DNA of 64,000 bases. Origin: Gorsachius magnificus (lineage: Eukaryota > Chordata > Aves > Pelecaniformes > Ardeidae). Below, piece after piece: positions 24,499 through 35,815 of the stretch (within the stretch, counting starts at the first letter, position 1; the number at the start of each line of letters is the position of its first letter). The notes under the pieces were generated by a model. It was not told where the DNA came from. It searched no databases and saw only the letters and a program-made list of their open reading frames with translations. The stretch covers positions 185,711,510 through 185,775,509 of the forward strand of contig CM067081.1 of NCBI GenBank assembly GCA_034008185.1, given 5' to 3'. The translations under genes were made by a program, and so were the position numbers.

Positions 24499-26295
24499 CT
24501 GAGCTTGGTAACAAAACTAGGAAATACCCTTATGTCTTTGAAGAGAGTAAATTTGGATCACCCATGTTGTCCGGAGTGAGGCAACTCCACTACAGCTACC
24601 TAACTCCATACCAGCCACATTGCAAAATCTTTAGCACCACTGTAGTAACCTCAAATTGCTTCGTTTCTAGCTCATGACCTTCCAGAGCTGATGATGCCAG
24701 TGGCAGAGGGGGAGTGCAGTGCACCCCAACCAGAGGTGTGCGTGGCTGAGGCCTTCATTGAGCACTGCTCATCGGCAAGCCAATTCAGAACGGATGCTTC
24801 CAGGCTGCACTGAAGACAGTTGTAACTTTTAGATGGAGAGGTAACACACATGCCACCCTGAGATAACCGCACGGAGAAAGCTCCAGGATAACCATGGATG
24901 CTCCAGCACTGCAGTTGCTGCAGTGGGGTTATACATTCTCCTCTCCCTTACTGCCCTGAGCAGTGCTGAGGACGAGGAGCACGGTGGGTCACCCAGAGAG
25001 GAAGGAGCACACCAATGTGCAAAATACTTGTCCAGGAGTATTTTGCAATCAGAACATTGGCTGGATGAGACAGAGAGGAGCACAAAGTGAAGGTAAGCAG
25101 TTTTGTTTAACAAACTCTTGCTAAAACTGCAATATGGAAAATTCCCACGATCTGTGCATGCTCATCTGTTAAAAACTGTTGGATTAAAAAGATTTTAAAG
25201 AAAGATTAAAAACAAAAAAACCAAACCACAAACTTTTCCCTATTACAGCAGGAACAGTAAGAATTTATAATCAATGAAGAACGCAACGTCATTTAAAGAA
25301 CAAGATGACGCCACAGTCCTCAGTTGACTGACAGAGCATACATAGGTTCTTTAAAACTTAATAAAAACCTCCAAAAGGCACACAAATCTTTCTGCCTACA
25401 TCAGTGTAGGTATTATGTCAAAATAGTCCCATTATTTCTAATACTTCTTAAAACACTAGAGTCTATTGAGAAAAAATGCACCATTAAATATTATGGGCCA
25501 TGCCCGTAAATATGCATGCTCCTATGTAATCCTACAAGAGGAAATAATTTGAATACACATAATACAGTACAAATAACCTGACACCAGGAAAGCCCAGCCA
25601 CTTAACAAATCTGCTATAAACACATTTATTCATAGCGATTACTTCATGTCCCCTCAGAAAGGCTGCCAACTAAAGGAGAAAAATGTTCAGCTGCACTGGG
25701 GTGTAACACAACAGGAGTTTAAAAGGCAAAACAGACTCAAATGTTGGAGCCAGTGGAAACAAGGAGCTGAGCAGAGTGCAACTGCTCGAGCTGGAATCTG
25801 GGCAGGACACGGGGGATGATGCCTCTGGTCCAGAGAAAGCTGCTGATCTAATCGCCATCAGAGTCCCTGTTCAGTTTTACATTTAATGTCAGAAGTGACA
25901 CATCTAACCACAGAGTGCTCCCCTCTCACTTTCTGGCTTAAAGGAAATGGACTGCTTAAATGCCAAGCTTAAATATTACACGAAACATTAAGTGCAAGGC
26001 AGCAGTTTAACTGTATTTCAAAAGGAATATGCTGAAGTTGTGCAAGTCCCAAGCTCCTGCGTTTGTGTCAGCGTTAATTCAAACTGCACTCCAAAGTGCC
26101 GCCAGCAAGTAGGCAACAACAGGTTACAAAAAAAAAAAAAAAGGCACCTACACAAAAACACATCATAGGGGAAAAAACCAGAAAGAAAGAGCAACCGCAC
26201 AGATACAGCTCAAAGAGATAAAGAAATGCAGTCTGCAAATATGTTCCCTATCAAACCAGGCTGTTAACCAGGGAAATAATTGTAACTTTACTCAC

Positions 26296-26345
26296 TTGGG
26301 TGGCCCATGCCACTCAAGACAAACTGATCACGTTCATTCTTGAAA
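26296..26345 (-). other. Weak exon candidate, minus strand (50 bp)
   Basis: Read on the minus strand, a pyrimidine-rich acceptor (CTCTTTTTTAG, AG at 26347-26346) precedes 50 bases. These are followed by a consensus donor GTGAGT (26295-26290). Only one frame is open, giving FKNERDQFVLSGMGHP. Both splice signals are strong, but the segment is very short, I do not recognise the peptide and such arrangements occur by chance. It could be a small internal exon of an unidentified minus-strand gene. Confidence 0.2.
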
Positions 26346-28058
26346 CTAAAAAAGAGAGTATCACGCTTCCACTAGGTGACTGATGTTAAATTCTTGAATT
26401 GCCTGCCCTTTGAACTGCAAGTGAGACCCTTTATGACAAGTCAGAAATAACCAAAACAAGAACCACCACGCACAACACATTTCCCACAGAGACTTTCTAA
26501 TACACTGGAGATAGGCAAGCCTCCAGCATACGACAGGGTTTATCCACACGGTTAACAGGCAGTATGAATATCCCCCCACAGGTACTGCTAGCTCTGCTGG
26601 TATCTGGGCCCTGAGGGCACCAGGGGGTCTTACCAGCCCTGACCCCATTCCCTGGGAGGTCCCCACCCTGCCCGTGGCCCATGATGCCATTTCAGCCCAG
26701 CCCAGGGCATCTGCCTCTGCCCATGGCCCTTTGGGCGGGTCTCTCTGCCCCGGGCTGTTTCAGGGGACCCCAAATTAATTGACCCTCTCAGCAGCAGGGA
26801 TTCTGAGCAAGCAAAGTGCAGACCATCATCACAAAACCAACTACAGAAACCCCAAATCAACTCTGAGAGACAATGTCATAGGCAGGAGCTGCGGCAGAGC
26901 CTCTGCACTCTGTAAACTTCACCCCTCTTTTTCAGTACGCTTTCATACCTAGATGCAATTAATGATAGCTACTGATTTAAAGCAGGAGGAAAAAAAAAAC
27001 CAAGACAATGTATCAAATTAATTTCCTGTGTAAATATTGTTTCAGTATATTAAAAGAAATGCAAGTTGTAGAAAAATCTCATCTGAGATTATGTAAAATA
27101 GAAACATTTTCTGTATCGAATAAATTTTGGATATTGAAAGTGATGAAATAAGTATTTCCAAGAGGATGGTGCAGAACTCAGTAATAATTCCTGGGTTTAT
27201 GATGGACATATGCTTTCTTCTACACTTGCTCTCATTCCATGTATTATAACAATTCCCTTATATGTCTACAGATGTGCACATGAGCAGTAAGGGGATGCAT
27301 GGATTTTTGTAAGTGATCTCCTTCAAGAGGCACTTAGAGCAGTGACCCCTTAAAGCAATTTCAAATAGTTGCCAAGATTTAACACTTATTTTGCTAGACA
27401 AATAGCCTATTATTGGCAAGTTGGTTATTATTCTAGTATGTCAATCAGGTCAGGCTTAAAATCAATACGTGGCATTTGTCAGTTGTGTTTCACGTGTCTT
27501 CAGCCTGATTATATTCATTAAGAAAGAACAGACTACTAATAGCATTTATTGCAAATCAGGTTATAGTGTCAGGAAGCAAACAATCTTACTGCAAAATAAT
27601 GAGCTTAAATTCTTGGCTAAGAGAGCCATACAAAGCTCAGCTGTAAAAATCATAATTCATGTGGTCTTTAGTCTAAGATGACCTTCAGTCTACAAAACCC
27701 TGGAACAATGTTGCCATAAGTATTCCATCAATCTGTGTTTAAGACCGGTCACGAGAGGAAAAGTAAGCCCAGTGGAGACCTTCTTAAAAAGAAATCAGAT
27801 TATATCCCATGGTTTTGTCCCACCATTATATACACTAACATCTGAACAGTGAACAGAGCTCATTTCACCCTCAACCTTCCACGGTCCCCAACAAAGACAG
27901 AAAAACAGCTGATCAAAGTTCCTAAAATAGCCTTTCAAAAATCTATTTCTTCTTAGCAGTACAAACTGATGAGCATTAGCACTTCCCATACACTCATCTG
28001 ATGTATTAGGATGCAAAAATTGGCTCAGAGAATGTGTTTTATCTCCATTTGTTTTCAG

Positions 28059-28190
28059 TGCAACTGGAGAGGCGGCGGTGAAGCCCACCTTTCCTACCCT
28101 TCTGCACCTTCAGTCACGACCTGCATTCCAGCTGCAACCATGAGTGTGTCAACCCCGGTTTCTGCTCATGAATCAAAGCAGCAAATGCAG
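28059..28190 (+). other. Weak exon candidate, plus strand (132 bp)
   Basis: The segment lies between a pyrimidine-rich acceptor ending TTTTCAG (28057-28058) and a donor CAG|GTGAGC (28191). It is open in only one frame, phase 0 at both ends, for 44 codons (CNWRGGGEAHLSYPSAP...). An ATG in fair context (GCAACCATGA) at 28139 could be a start within it. No domain is recognised. Its phase is compatible with the next candidate at 31046-31291. Confidence 0.22.
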
Positions 28191-28352
28191 GTGAGCACAG
28201 ATCTGGGTTCCAGGCTGCAGGCTGTACACGGGATCCATCCCAGCCGACTGGCATTTGGAATCAAACTAGGAGAATGTGAAAAAACAGATGCTAATTTGGA
28301 ATGAGAAAAAGGAAGGCAAGGGCCAAAGGAGTAGGGCTCTAATTGGCATAGC

Positions 28353-28384
28353 ATAAATAAATAAATAAATAAATAAACAAACAA
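28353..28384. repeat. (TAAA)n microsatellite
   Basis: Six perfect TAAA units at 28354-28377 grade into CAAA units to 28384. It is a simple tetranucleotide repeat of the common A-rich type. Confidence 0.95.
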
Positions 28385-31045
28385 CCAGGTTGAAAAGCCT
28401 TTACATTTTCAAGAGAGGAGAAACCAATTATTTAGAAGCACGGTGAAGTCATTTATAATGTTCCATCTTTTTAGTGGTGGCTGTACCCAAGAGCCAATTA
28501 AGTAAATGTTACTGCAGGATTGCCAGAGTTCCCATTTTTTGAATTGAATTATTATTGAATTGTAACCACTGGCTGAAGCAAAGGCTTAAAAGACTTGGTG
28601 TAGTTTCTATTTGTTACCATGGAAGCAGCAGAGAATGACATTCAACATATTTCAGAAAAAAAGGGTCTTTAAAGCTATTCATTCATGGTAATTATACAGA
28701 CTTACATATCACAAATATTCTCCTTGGCTCTGTAAGATATCAAATACATCATCAAACAGGATGATAGAAATACATTTGAGAAAAATGCTAACCACTCATG
28801 AATTTATTCAACTGAGAAAACTAAAACACGAGCCACAGTGTAAACCATCTAGAAGTTTGGCAATTTTCCTACCACCGTTGAGAAAGGACCGGTTATATAT
28901 TACCATCTTTTTCATATACCCTGTGCTCCACTGGCTTGATCTGTCTAAATATTGTACACTTTTCTCTGCAGCACCCGGAGGATAGGGTGACCTAGAATTT
29001 AATTGGAAATGGCAAAGTAACTTTAGGTAACCTCCATCGGTACTGCTGCATTGCCCTTAATAACGCAGTTAATAGCTTGTGTCAACACTGACTATAATAT
29101 ATGTTTGGAATCCTTCGTTTTAATCTGCATCTTGCCATCCTTTGGATACGCAGATGCAAATGATACAGGAATTAACATATTGCTGTATACAGCTGAATGT
29201 TAACATGAATGAATTATTTATAAGACAAGCTAATGACTAAATGATACCGACATGAGAAACTGTAAAAAGTCAGGTTTAGATAAGTCTTTATGTCATTACA
29301 TCCTACCAAGCAATCAGACTTGAAGCACAAGCAGATTTCTCCAAAAAAATAAATAGAGGCTCCAAACAGTCAAACAACCAGAAACCTTTTAAGCCATTCA
29401 AAGGAAAAAAAAAAGAAAGTATAAAAATCTCTTCAAGACCCTTGGTATTCAGTTATCTTGTCAGACATTCACACATATTTACGTATTTACTTCTCTGCCT
29501 TGCTTACTGTTCACCTGCAGTACATTACAATCACTGAGCAACTGGCTTTTTACTAAGATGTCCACAAGCCAGATGATGAGTTGCATTCATTCCAGTCGCA
29601 CACCTGCCTAGATACAGGAAAGTAGGGCCAATGCAGACCTACAGAAACAAGAATGAAAAGCCTGAACTGAGTAGGTTTCAAAACAAGAGGAAAAAGACAT
29701 TGAAGTCATTCTCTTTCTTCCTTCGGTTGGCAAAGATACAGGTCATTTTAGAACCAAAGGTTTTACAATGTACATTACCTAGATCTGAGGTTTCATGGGA
29801 GGAGGAGACGTAGGCTACATAGCCCAGGCTTCCCAGGGATCATGCAGAATATCACATACGCCCATCTACAGGGCATGCAGCAGAAGACAGAGAATGTTCA
29901 GGAGCACAGACTGGGTTGTCCCCCAGCTACAACTACCCAGAATCTCTGCTGGGGTCCTTCAAGAAGAAACTCTTTAAGTGGCAATTCCCTTCATGAAGCA
30001 ATTCTCAAAAGGCAGAAAGCACTTTTTTTTGTCTTTGAATTACACTTGAAATGCTAATGGAGCTTATTTGACATAGACAGAGACCACATGCTTATTCTGG
30101 ACAGCATTAACATTATTAACTTCTTTGGTGCTTACATTGTACAATTTTCAGATGACCTCCAAGAGTTGGACCCCTTGATCTTGAAACTGCAATCTGTCTT
30201 GCAGAAGGCAACATGTACAGCAACAAAATTTGATAGTTACAGCCTCCTTTCACTATTGTATGTGGTGAGTATGCAGTAGCTCTACTTCAAACATTAAATG
30301 AATTGGTTGTAACCATTTTAAAATTCAGAATAAGTATTCACCTTTCCAGTGTGACCTAGGAGGTTTCACATCAACAGATTACCCAAGAGGTCCAATCATT
30401 AACCAGTTGGCAGCCTGAAAACATTACCTTGAGTCATTTTAATGACCTTCAACAATCAAAAAGAAGGAAAAAAAAATCACACCTCTGAAATTGGTGTGTC
30501 TGTAGTTAGAGAACCATAGTTTCTTCTGCCTCCTACAATATCAACAAACTCTCTACAGTGTACTGTCAACAGGTAGTGACTAATTTTAGCTAGATTGTCA
30601 CCATTTGCTGCACACTTGATTTGTTTTATTGTAGACCAGGAACCTGAACAACTGTCCCTTTCCCCACGTGTTTTCCAATTTTGGCATCAGTGAGCACCTC
30701 CAGACAAAGCGATGGTGTAAACAGGGAACTCTCTATAGGAGCTACTCAGTTGTCAAATTTTCATTTTCCCACTCCGTAATCTCCAGGAGAGGGGAGGGTG
30801 TGGAAAATAAGGCTGGCTAAACTCAGGAAGCATGAGAGAATTTAGCAAGAATTTCTCCCCCCCACTTTAGTTGTTTCGAAGAAAAAGGGTGGGGAAGAAG
30901 GGTATAACTGAATGAAAAGAAAAATAGTCTGTGGTATGTATTACACATTTTTCTTACTTTAAATAATAAGCTGGAGGTGTTCTCATGTGAGAACTCCATC
31001 GTTTCCTGTACTTTGATTTTGTGTTGTTTTTTTTTTTTCCCCAAG

Positions 31046-31291
31046 ACTTGTAAGCAACAATTACCACCACAGCTATCTAAAACAATTAAACATGATAACC
31101 ATCTATGCCAGTACAATCAATCCAGTCGGAGCCTGAGCCAGTCATTCACCCACAGATTTCCCCTCCCCACCCCCAGTTCCTCATCATCTGGGAAAGTCAC
31201 TTTTTCAGAAAATCCTTCCCAGGGTGGGCCCGGTAGCACGCCAAGGAGGCCACCCACTTTGAACTATTTCAGACCAGAACATATGGCACAG
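31046..31291 (+). other. Weak exon candidate, plus strand (246 bp)
   Basis: A very pyrimidine-rich acceptor (T12 then CCCCAAG, AG at 31044-31045) precedes an 82-codon open segment ending at a CAG|GTAATA donor (31292). It is phase 0 at both ends. The second half (SGKVTFSENPSQGGPGSTPR, then RPPTLNYFRPEHMAQ) is GC-richer than the flanks and looks codon-structured. An alternative acceptor, CCCCCAG at 31170-31176, would give a 115-bp exon in phase 2. No protein family is recognised, and a minus-strand frame also crosses the region. Confidence 0.22.
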
Positions 31292-33513
31292 GTAATACGA
31301 TATGCAATGAATATGTAGTTCCTTCCTGATATCTCATAATATTATCACTCTCACTGAGTGATCGCCACCTACTAAATTACAGTGAAACATCTGAGCTAAC
31401 TCCAGTTTCTGGGTTACTCACTCTACCTGTGCTGCTCTCTGATCTGTATCAGAGGGAAAGCTCTGGAGCCTCATGCCAGGCAGGAAGCAGTGGGATCAGC
31501 CTTGTGCTCCATCGAGTACAACGTCACCAGCAGCTTTTAAATACTGTTCACAATTCAGTATTACCTGGGCTCATGAAAGTCAAAAGCGGTCATAAAAAAA
31601 AACCCAGAAAACACACAAACAAAAACCTGACATGTTTTACAAAGTAGATTTTTAACTTTCAGTTACTTAAACCTGGCTCATCAATCATATTAAAACCCCC
31701 TGATGGCTGACCAACAACAGCATTTTCCACTGTAAACCCTGAGCAGCTTATTAACGTTGTTTGTCTAAGCCAATATTCTGCGTGTCACATATAAAACAGC
31801 AAGTCACACCTGGTAAAAAGTCTCTGGGTAAACAAAAACCTAAGGCAAAATTCTCTGTCACATGGATCTGTTTGTGAAGAGTCAAGTGAATGCTCATAAC
31901 TTTTTTTTTTTCCCCTTTGTGCTCCTTCCATTTAAAAAGAAGCTGCACAAAAAACCTCCACCCTCTGCAGGGTACCCTTCCATCCTGAGAATCAGAGCTC
32001 TGGTCTCCCACCTGGGCTCTGCACTCTGGAGGGACCAGTCCCCCTCCCAAACCTCTAGGAAGCAAAGGTGTGACACCGTCGGACCGCAGCAGGTCCATCT
32101 GCAGTTTAGATCACTTTGCTCTCAACTTTGTCCACTGGGAAGCTGACAAAATCATCAGCAGGCCTGCAAAGGGGGGAAAAATTGAAGAAAAAAACACACC
32201 TTTTACCTTTAGGTGTGATATTTAGCCATATTTACAAGGCAACACATCGGAGCTGTGTGTAGACCCTCTGGGAAACACATGCAAACATTTTCATAATGGA
32301 ACCAGCACTAACCAGAGGCCACTGATAAAAATAGCACTGATGAGAAAGTGAATTGCTTTAGGACTATTTATATATGCTGGCTCTGTGCAGCTCAGGAAAA
32401 AAAAAATACTCAAAAAAAAAAAAGGAAAACCAGAGTTCCTCATCTGTCTACAATTAATAAAAGACTGGATCATTCAAGCATGGGGTTTGGATGGATGCCC
32501 TAGCTCCATTTCAGTACTTTAGAGCAAAATAAAGCAGCTCTGCAATCTCACTCCACAGGGAATAAGCACCACTTGCTGCAGAAACAAACATATCATACTG
32601 CATTTCATCTTACAGTAATACTGTAACACTACTACCAGTTTGTTTCACATTTGCAAAGGAAAATTTAATAATAAAAAAAAAGGTTTAAATTTATAGGCAT
32701 AGTTAGATTATTTTTGCTGATTTTCCAAATGGAAAAAGATGCATTTAAGCATAATGCATAAATTGACTATCTTTATTAATTTAGAGTATAAGAGAATTTC
32801 TTGAAGTATGAAATGATACAATTATCATTGATTGGTACACAGTGAGTGCCATACAATGGAGTCATGGAGAAAGTAATGGATGCCTTGCAAATGACTTTAA
32901 ATATTCACATTCACACTTCGGAAATTTATCAACCTGAAACTTCTCCAGAACTGTCTTTGAAGCCTGGTAATCACATCTGCACTTTTGAACCCTATACAGG
33001 AACCTTCCCAATCTACTGACTTCAATTAACTAAATCACTTTCCTATCTGTCAAGGAACAAAAATATAGGTCCCTAATAAAATATGAAATATAAAGTTCAT
33101 TTGCCCATCTCAGCATAAGAGGCACCCTATCATGTCAAACCAAAGCTGAGCCAAGTCAGTGCTCTCTTTTCAGCAGTGGTTGCTAACACATGCTTAAGAA
33201 ATAGAGAAAATATAAAGCAGTGTTTTTGCTGGCACACCTTCTTGCGCTTCCAGCAGCTATCTGGAGATTGCAGGAAGATCAAGATGTATGAAGTTTACAA
33301 ACCATTTCCTTCCACAGTGCAGGCAGTGACACTACATTTATAGCAATACGTTTGTGGGATAATATTTTGTTTAAGTGTTAAAATTGGAAACATCATTCTG
33401 AGGTTTTATGATTTACTACCTTTCTAAAATCTGAGAGAATAAAGGTACTAAATGTCCAAGTTCTTAAAAACACAGAGCTCTGATTTCAGTAGAAATTTTG
33501 CCTTAAGTTACTT

Positions 33514-33540
33514 ATTTAAAGAGAATTTAAAGAGAATTTA
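33514..33540. repeat. 11-bp period tandem repeat
   Basis: ATTTAAAGAGA occurs twice in a row followed by ATTTA, about 2.4 copies. It is a minor slippage duplication. Confidence 0.85.
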
Positions 33541-34561
33541 CATGCTTAGTTTTTCCTCAAAAAGGTTACATAATTCTTGCCTGAGCAATTTGGCCATAAC
33601 CAGAACACAAGTAAACTTTAGGTGGAGGAGATGGAATTTGCTTTTCCAAATTCTTTTGCCACTTCTCTAAACTAGGCAGATTTTAAGGAGGTTCTGTTAT
33701 AACATGCAAAATCCATTATATTTACTCATAAAAAACCCAAATCAATTATTTTCCTTGTTCTACTACTAAGCCAACATACATTCTGCAATTAAACCAGCTT
33801 CATTTCAAACAGAAAACTAAGTTCAACCTTACCAAACTTGTACCTGTTTCCTATCCACTGCTCTCTCAGTCTCCTCATTGAGGACTTCTTTCCAAACAGA
33901 GCAATATTAGATTGCCCTCTAATGGATTACCTGCACAACTGCACAATCATGGTTTTGCTGTTAAAAGTCTTTAAGAAGTAAACAAGGTTGCACTAGAAAT
34001 GGGAAAATTAATGCTGTTTTGTTTCTGCTCCTGTTTATCTATCTTTCTGGATTTGAATCAAACTTTGCAAAATTGTAATTGTCAACCTATTCATTTTACT
34101 GTATTTGGTTGCAAAATGAAGTAACGTTTGCTGCATGTTCAGGTTTTAAAATAGTCTCAGACTGCAAACTGAATTTGAAATCTAGCATCAGAAAGCTGCT
34201 TATAAAATACTAAATTAGAAGCTCAGTGAGCAAAGGATTTCTCAAGCAAATTTCATCAAGAGACTCCAATTTGACTTTTGCACCCAATCACCTACCCAGA
34301 ACCGGATGCTAAACTTGTCGACTCCACCACTGTCCTCCTTTGTCAGCACGATGACAGCCAGCACGACTGCCTGCCTTTCTGCCCTTTTCTTCTTTCTCCC
34401 CTGAAATGAAAAGTGCTTATCCCTTCCAGATGGGAAACAACTACATTTGCCAAAAAAAAAAAATAGACTTTGTAGAAGAGATCTAAATGTATCTAAACGT
34501 GACATCCAAAGTAAACAAAGGGCATATGGATTTACACTACGTAGCTGTTTGAAGATATTCT

Positions 34562-34630
34562 ACTTGGGATTATTTAGCCTGGAGAAAAGGAGGCTGAGAG
34601 GAGACCTTATCGCCCTCAACAACTACCTGG
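34562..34630 (+). mobile_element. Short CR1 fragment
   Basis: Sixty-nine bases match the CR1 block that reads GGGATTATTTAGCCTGGAGA through GAGGAGACCTTATCGCCCTC to AACTACCTGG. The 3' half of the element is absent, so this is an internal scrap rather than a normal 3'-anchored insertion. It lies 70 bases left of another CR1 fragment in the opposite orientation. Confidence 0.85.
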
Positions 34631-34699
34631 TATTTTAGATTGGGTATTTAGACTGTAAATAGTGAAATCTTCAGATCAATTATTTTATAAGCTTTAAGA

Positions 34700-34970
34700 A
34701 TAGAATCATAGAATCATTTAGGTTGGAAAATACCTTTAAGATCATCAAGTCCAACTGTTAACCTGACCCTGCCATCCCACCACTAAACCATGTCCCTAAG
34801 CACCTCTCTACTCACCTTTTAAATAACTCCAGGGACGGGGACTTGACCACTTCCCTGGGCAGCCCGTTCCAATGCTTGACAACCCTTTCATTGAAAAATT
34901 TTTTCCTAATGTCTAACCTAAACCTCCCCTGGTGCAACTTCAGATTATTTCCTTGCTCCGTATTAGTCAC
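34700..34970 (-). mobile_element. CR1 LINE 3' fragment
   Basis: This is a reverse-oriented CR1 3' end. On the + strand it starts TAGAATCATAGAATCATTTA (complement of the 8-base tail). It proceeds through the TTGGAAAATACCTTTAAGA block and 'CCACCACTAAACCATGTCCC' to CCTAAACCTCCCCTGGTGCAA. Minus-strand translation reads the ORF2 C-terminus ([20 protein letters not shown], then [17 protein letters not shown]). Similarity fades at about 34965-34975. It is inactive and 5'-truncated. Confidence 0.95.
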
Positions 34971-35724
34971 AGATCTTAGGATGGATGTGGATGGGGCAGC
35001 CATTCTGAGCACGGAGGAGTGGCCAAGAGTTTCATGCAGTTCAGGTTAAATGAAGACAGGCAATCTCTCTCCCCGGAGCTCAGCAGGTCCACATCTGTGC
35101 CGCGGACTGATTTGGGACTTTTAGAGATATGGCCCACCCCTGCAAAAGTCAGCCTTTGGAGGCCACACAGCAGTGGCCACAAAAAGGGGCACTCGCACTG
35201 ACCTCTCTTGGCTGCTAGCACTTCTCTGCAGCGTCTACAATACACTTTATATCTAATAAGATACACACACAGATGCTCCAACCCCCCACAACTCTAAAAT
35301 ATGTATGCACCTTTAGGTGAAAGGCAAGGGGGTTTTGTTGTTGTTTTAGTTTCCATACATTTTAATGCTGCTCCAGTGATGATTTTTAAATTCTCTTCAT
35401 TCTCAAAATGCTAAATATCCAGTGTGTATTTCACCAATTAAAAAAAAATAAAGACTGAATAAATTTAAATTTAATGCAATATTTAACATATTAAAAGAGC
35501 AAGAGTGCACAAGTTTAAGCACAGCATCTATCATCCTGTCATAACCTAGCTTTACCCTTAAAAAACCACTAAAATCAACACCTGTAAATTAAAAACATTT
35601 ATCTTTAAAGTGTGAGGAGTAAGATCTGGCAACATGAAGAAAATGGAGACTTGAATCTCTGAACATTACTTTACAATCCAAACTCTTCTTCCTGGGAGTA
35701 GCAGCATAAAGGGGTTTCAAGGAA
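34971..35724. other. Short gene-less stretch between two CR1 fragments
   Basis: 35019-35210 is GC-richer than its surroundings and open in both strands' frames, but no family is recognised. 35330-35700 is AT-rich with nothing visible. Confidence 0.5.
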
Positions 35725-35815
35725 AAGAATCATAGAATCATCTTGGTTGGAAAAGACTTTTAAAATCATCGAGTCCAACCGTTAACCTAGCACTGCCATC
35801 CCACCACTAAACCAT
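35725..35815 (-). mobile_element. Short CR1 3' end
   Basis: Only the last ~90 bases of a CR1 remain, reversed. AGAATCATAGAATCATCTTG, the GGTTGGAAAAGACTTTTAAA block, the 'GAGTCCAACCGTTAACCTAG' block and CCACCACTAAACCATG are present. It breaks off right after CCATG. It is the most truncated 3'-anchored copy in the window. Confidence 0.93.

Larger units (their letters stand above)
23998..34561. other. Gene-less stretch with simple repeats
   Basis: No known gene family is recognised. It contains A9G12 at 24478-24498, a 15-base A-run at 26128-26142, (TAAA)x6 at 28354-28377, A-runs near 32397-32423, a T12 run at 31027-31038 and an 11-base-period tandem repeat at 33514-33540. A GC-rich block lies at about 26560-26760. 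Three splice-flanked open segments (26296-26345 on -, 28059-28190 and 31046-31291 on +) are listed separately as weak exon candidates. Confidence 0.5.

Noticed and set aside
34562..34970. A twin-priming type 5' inversion joining the + and - CR1 pieces
   Set aside because: An inverted 5' part should lie beyond the 5' (right) end of the minus-strand copy; the + scrap lies beyond its 3' tail instead.
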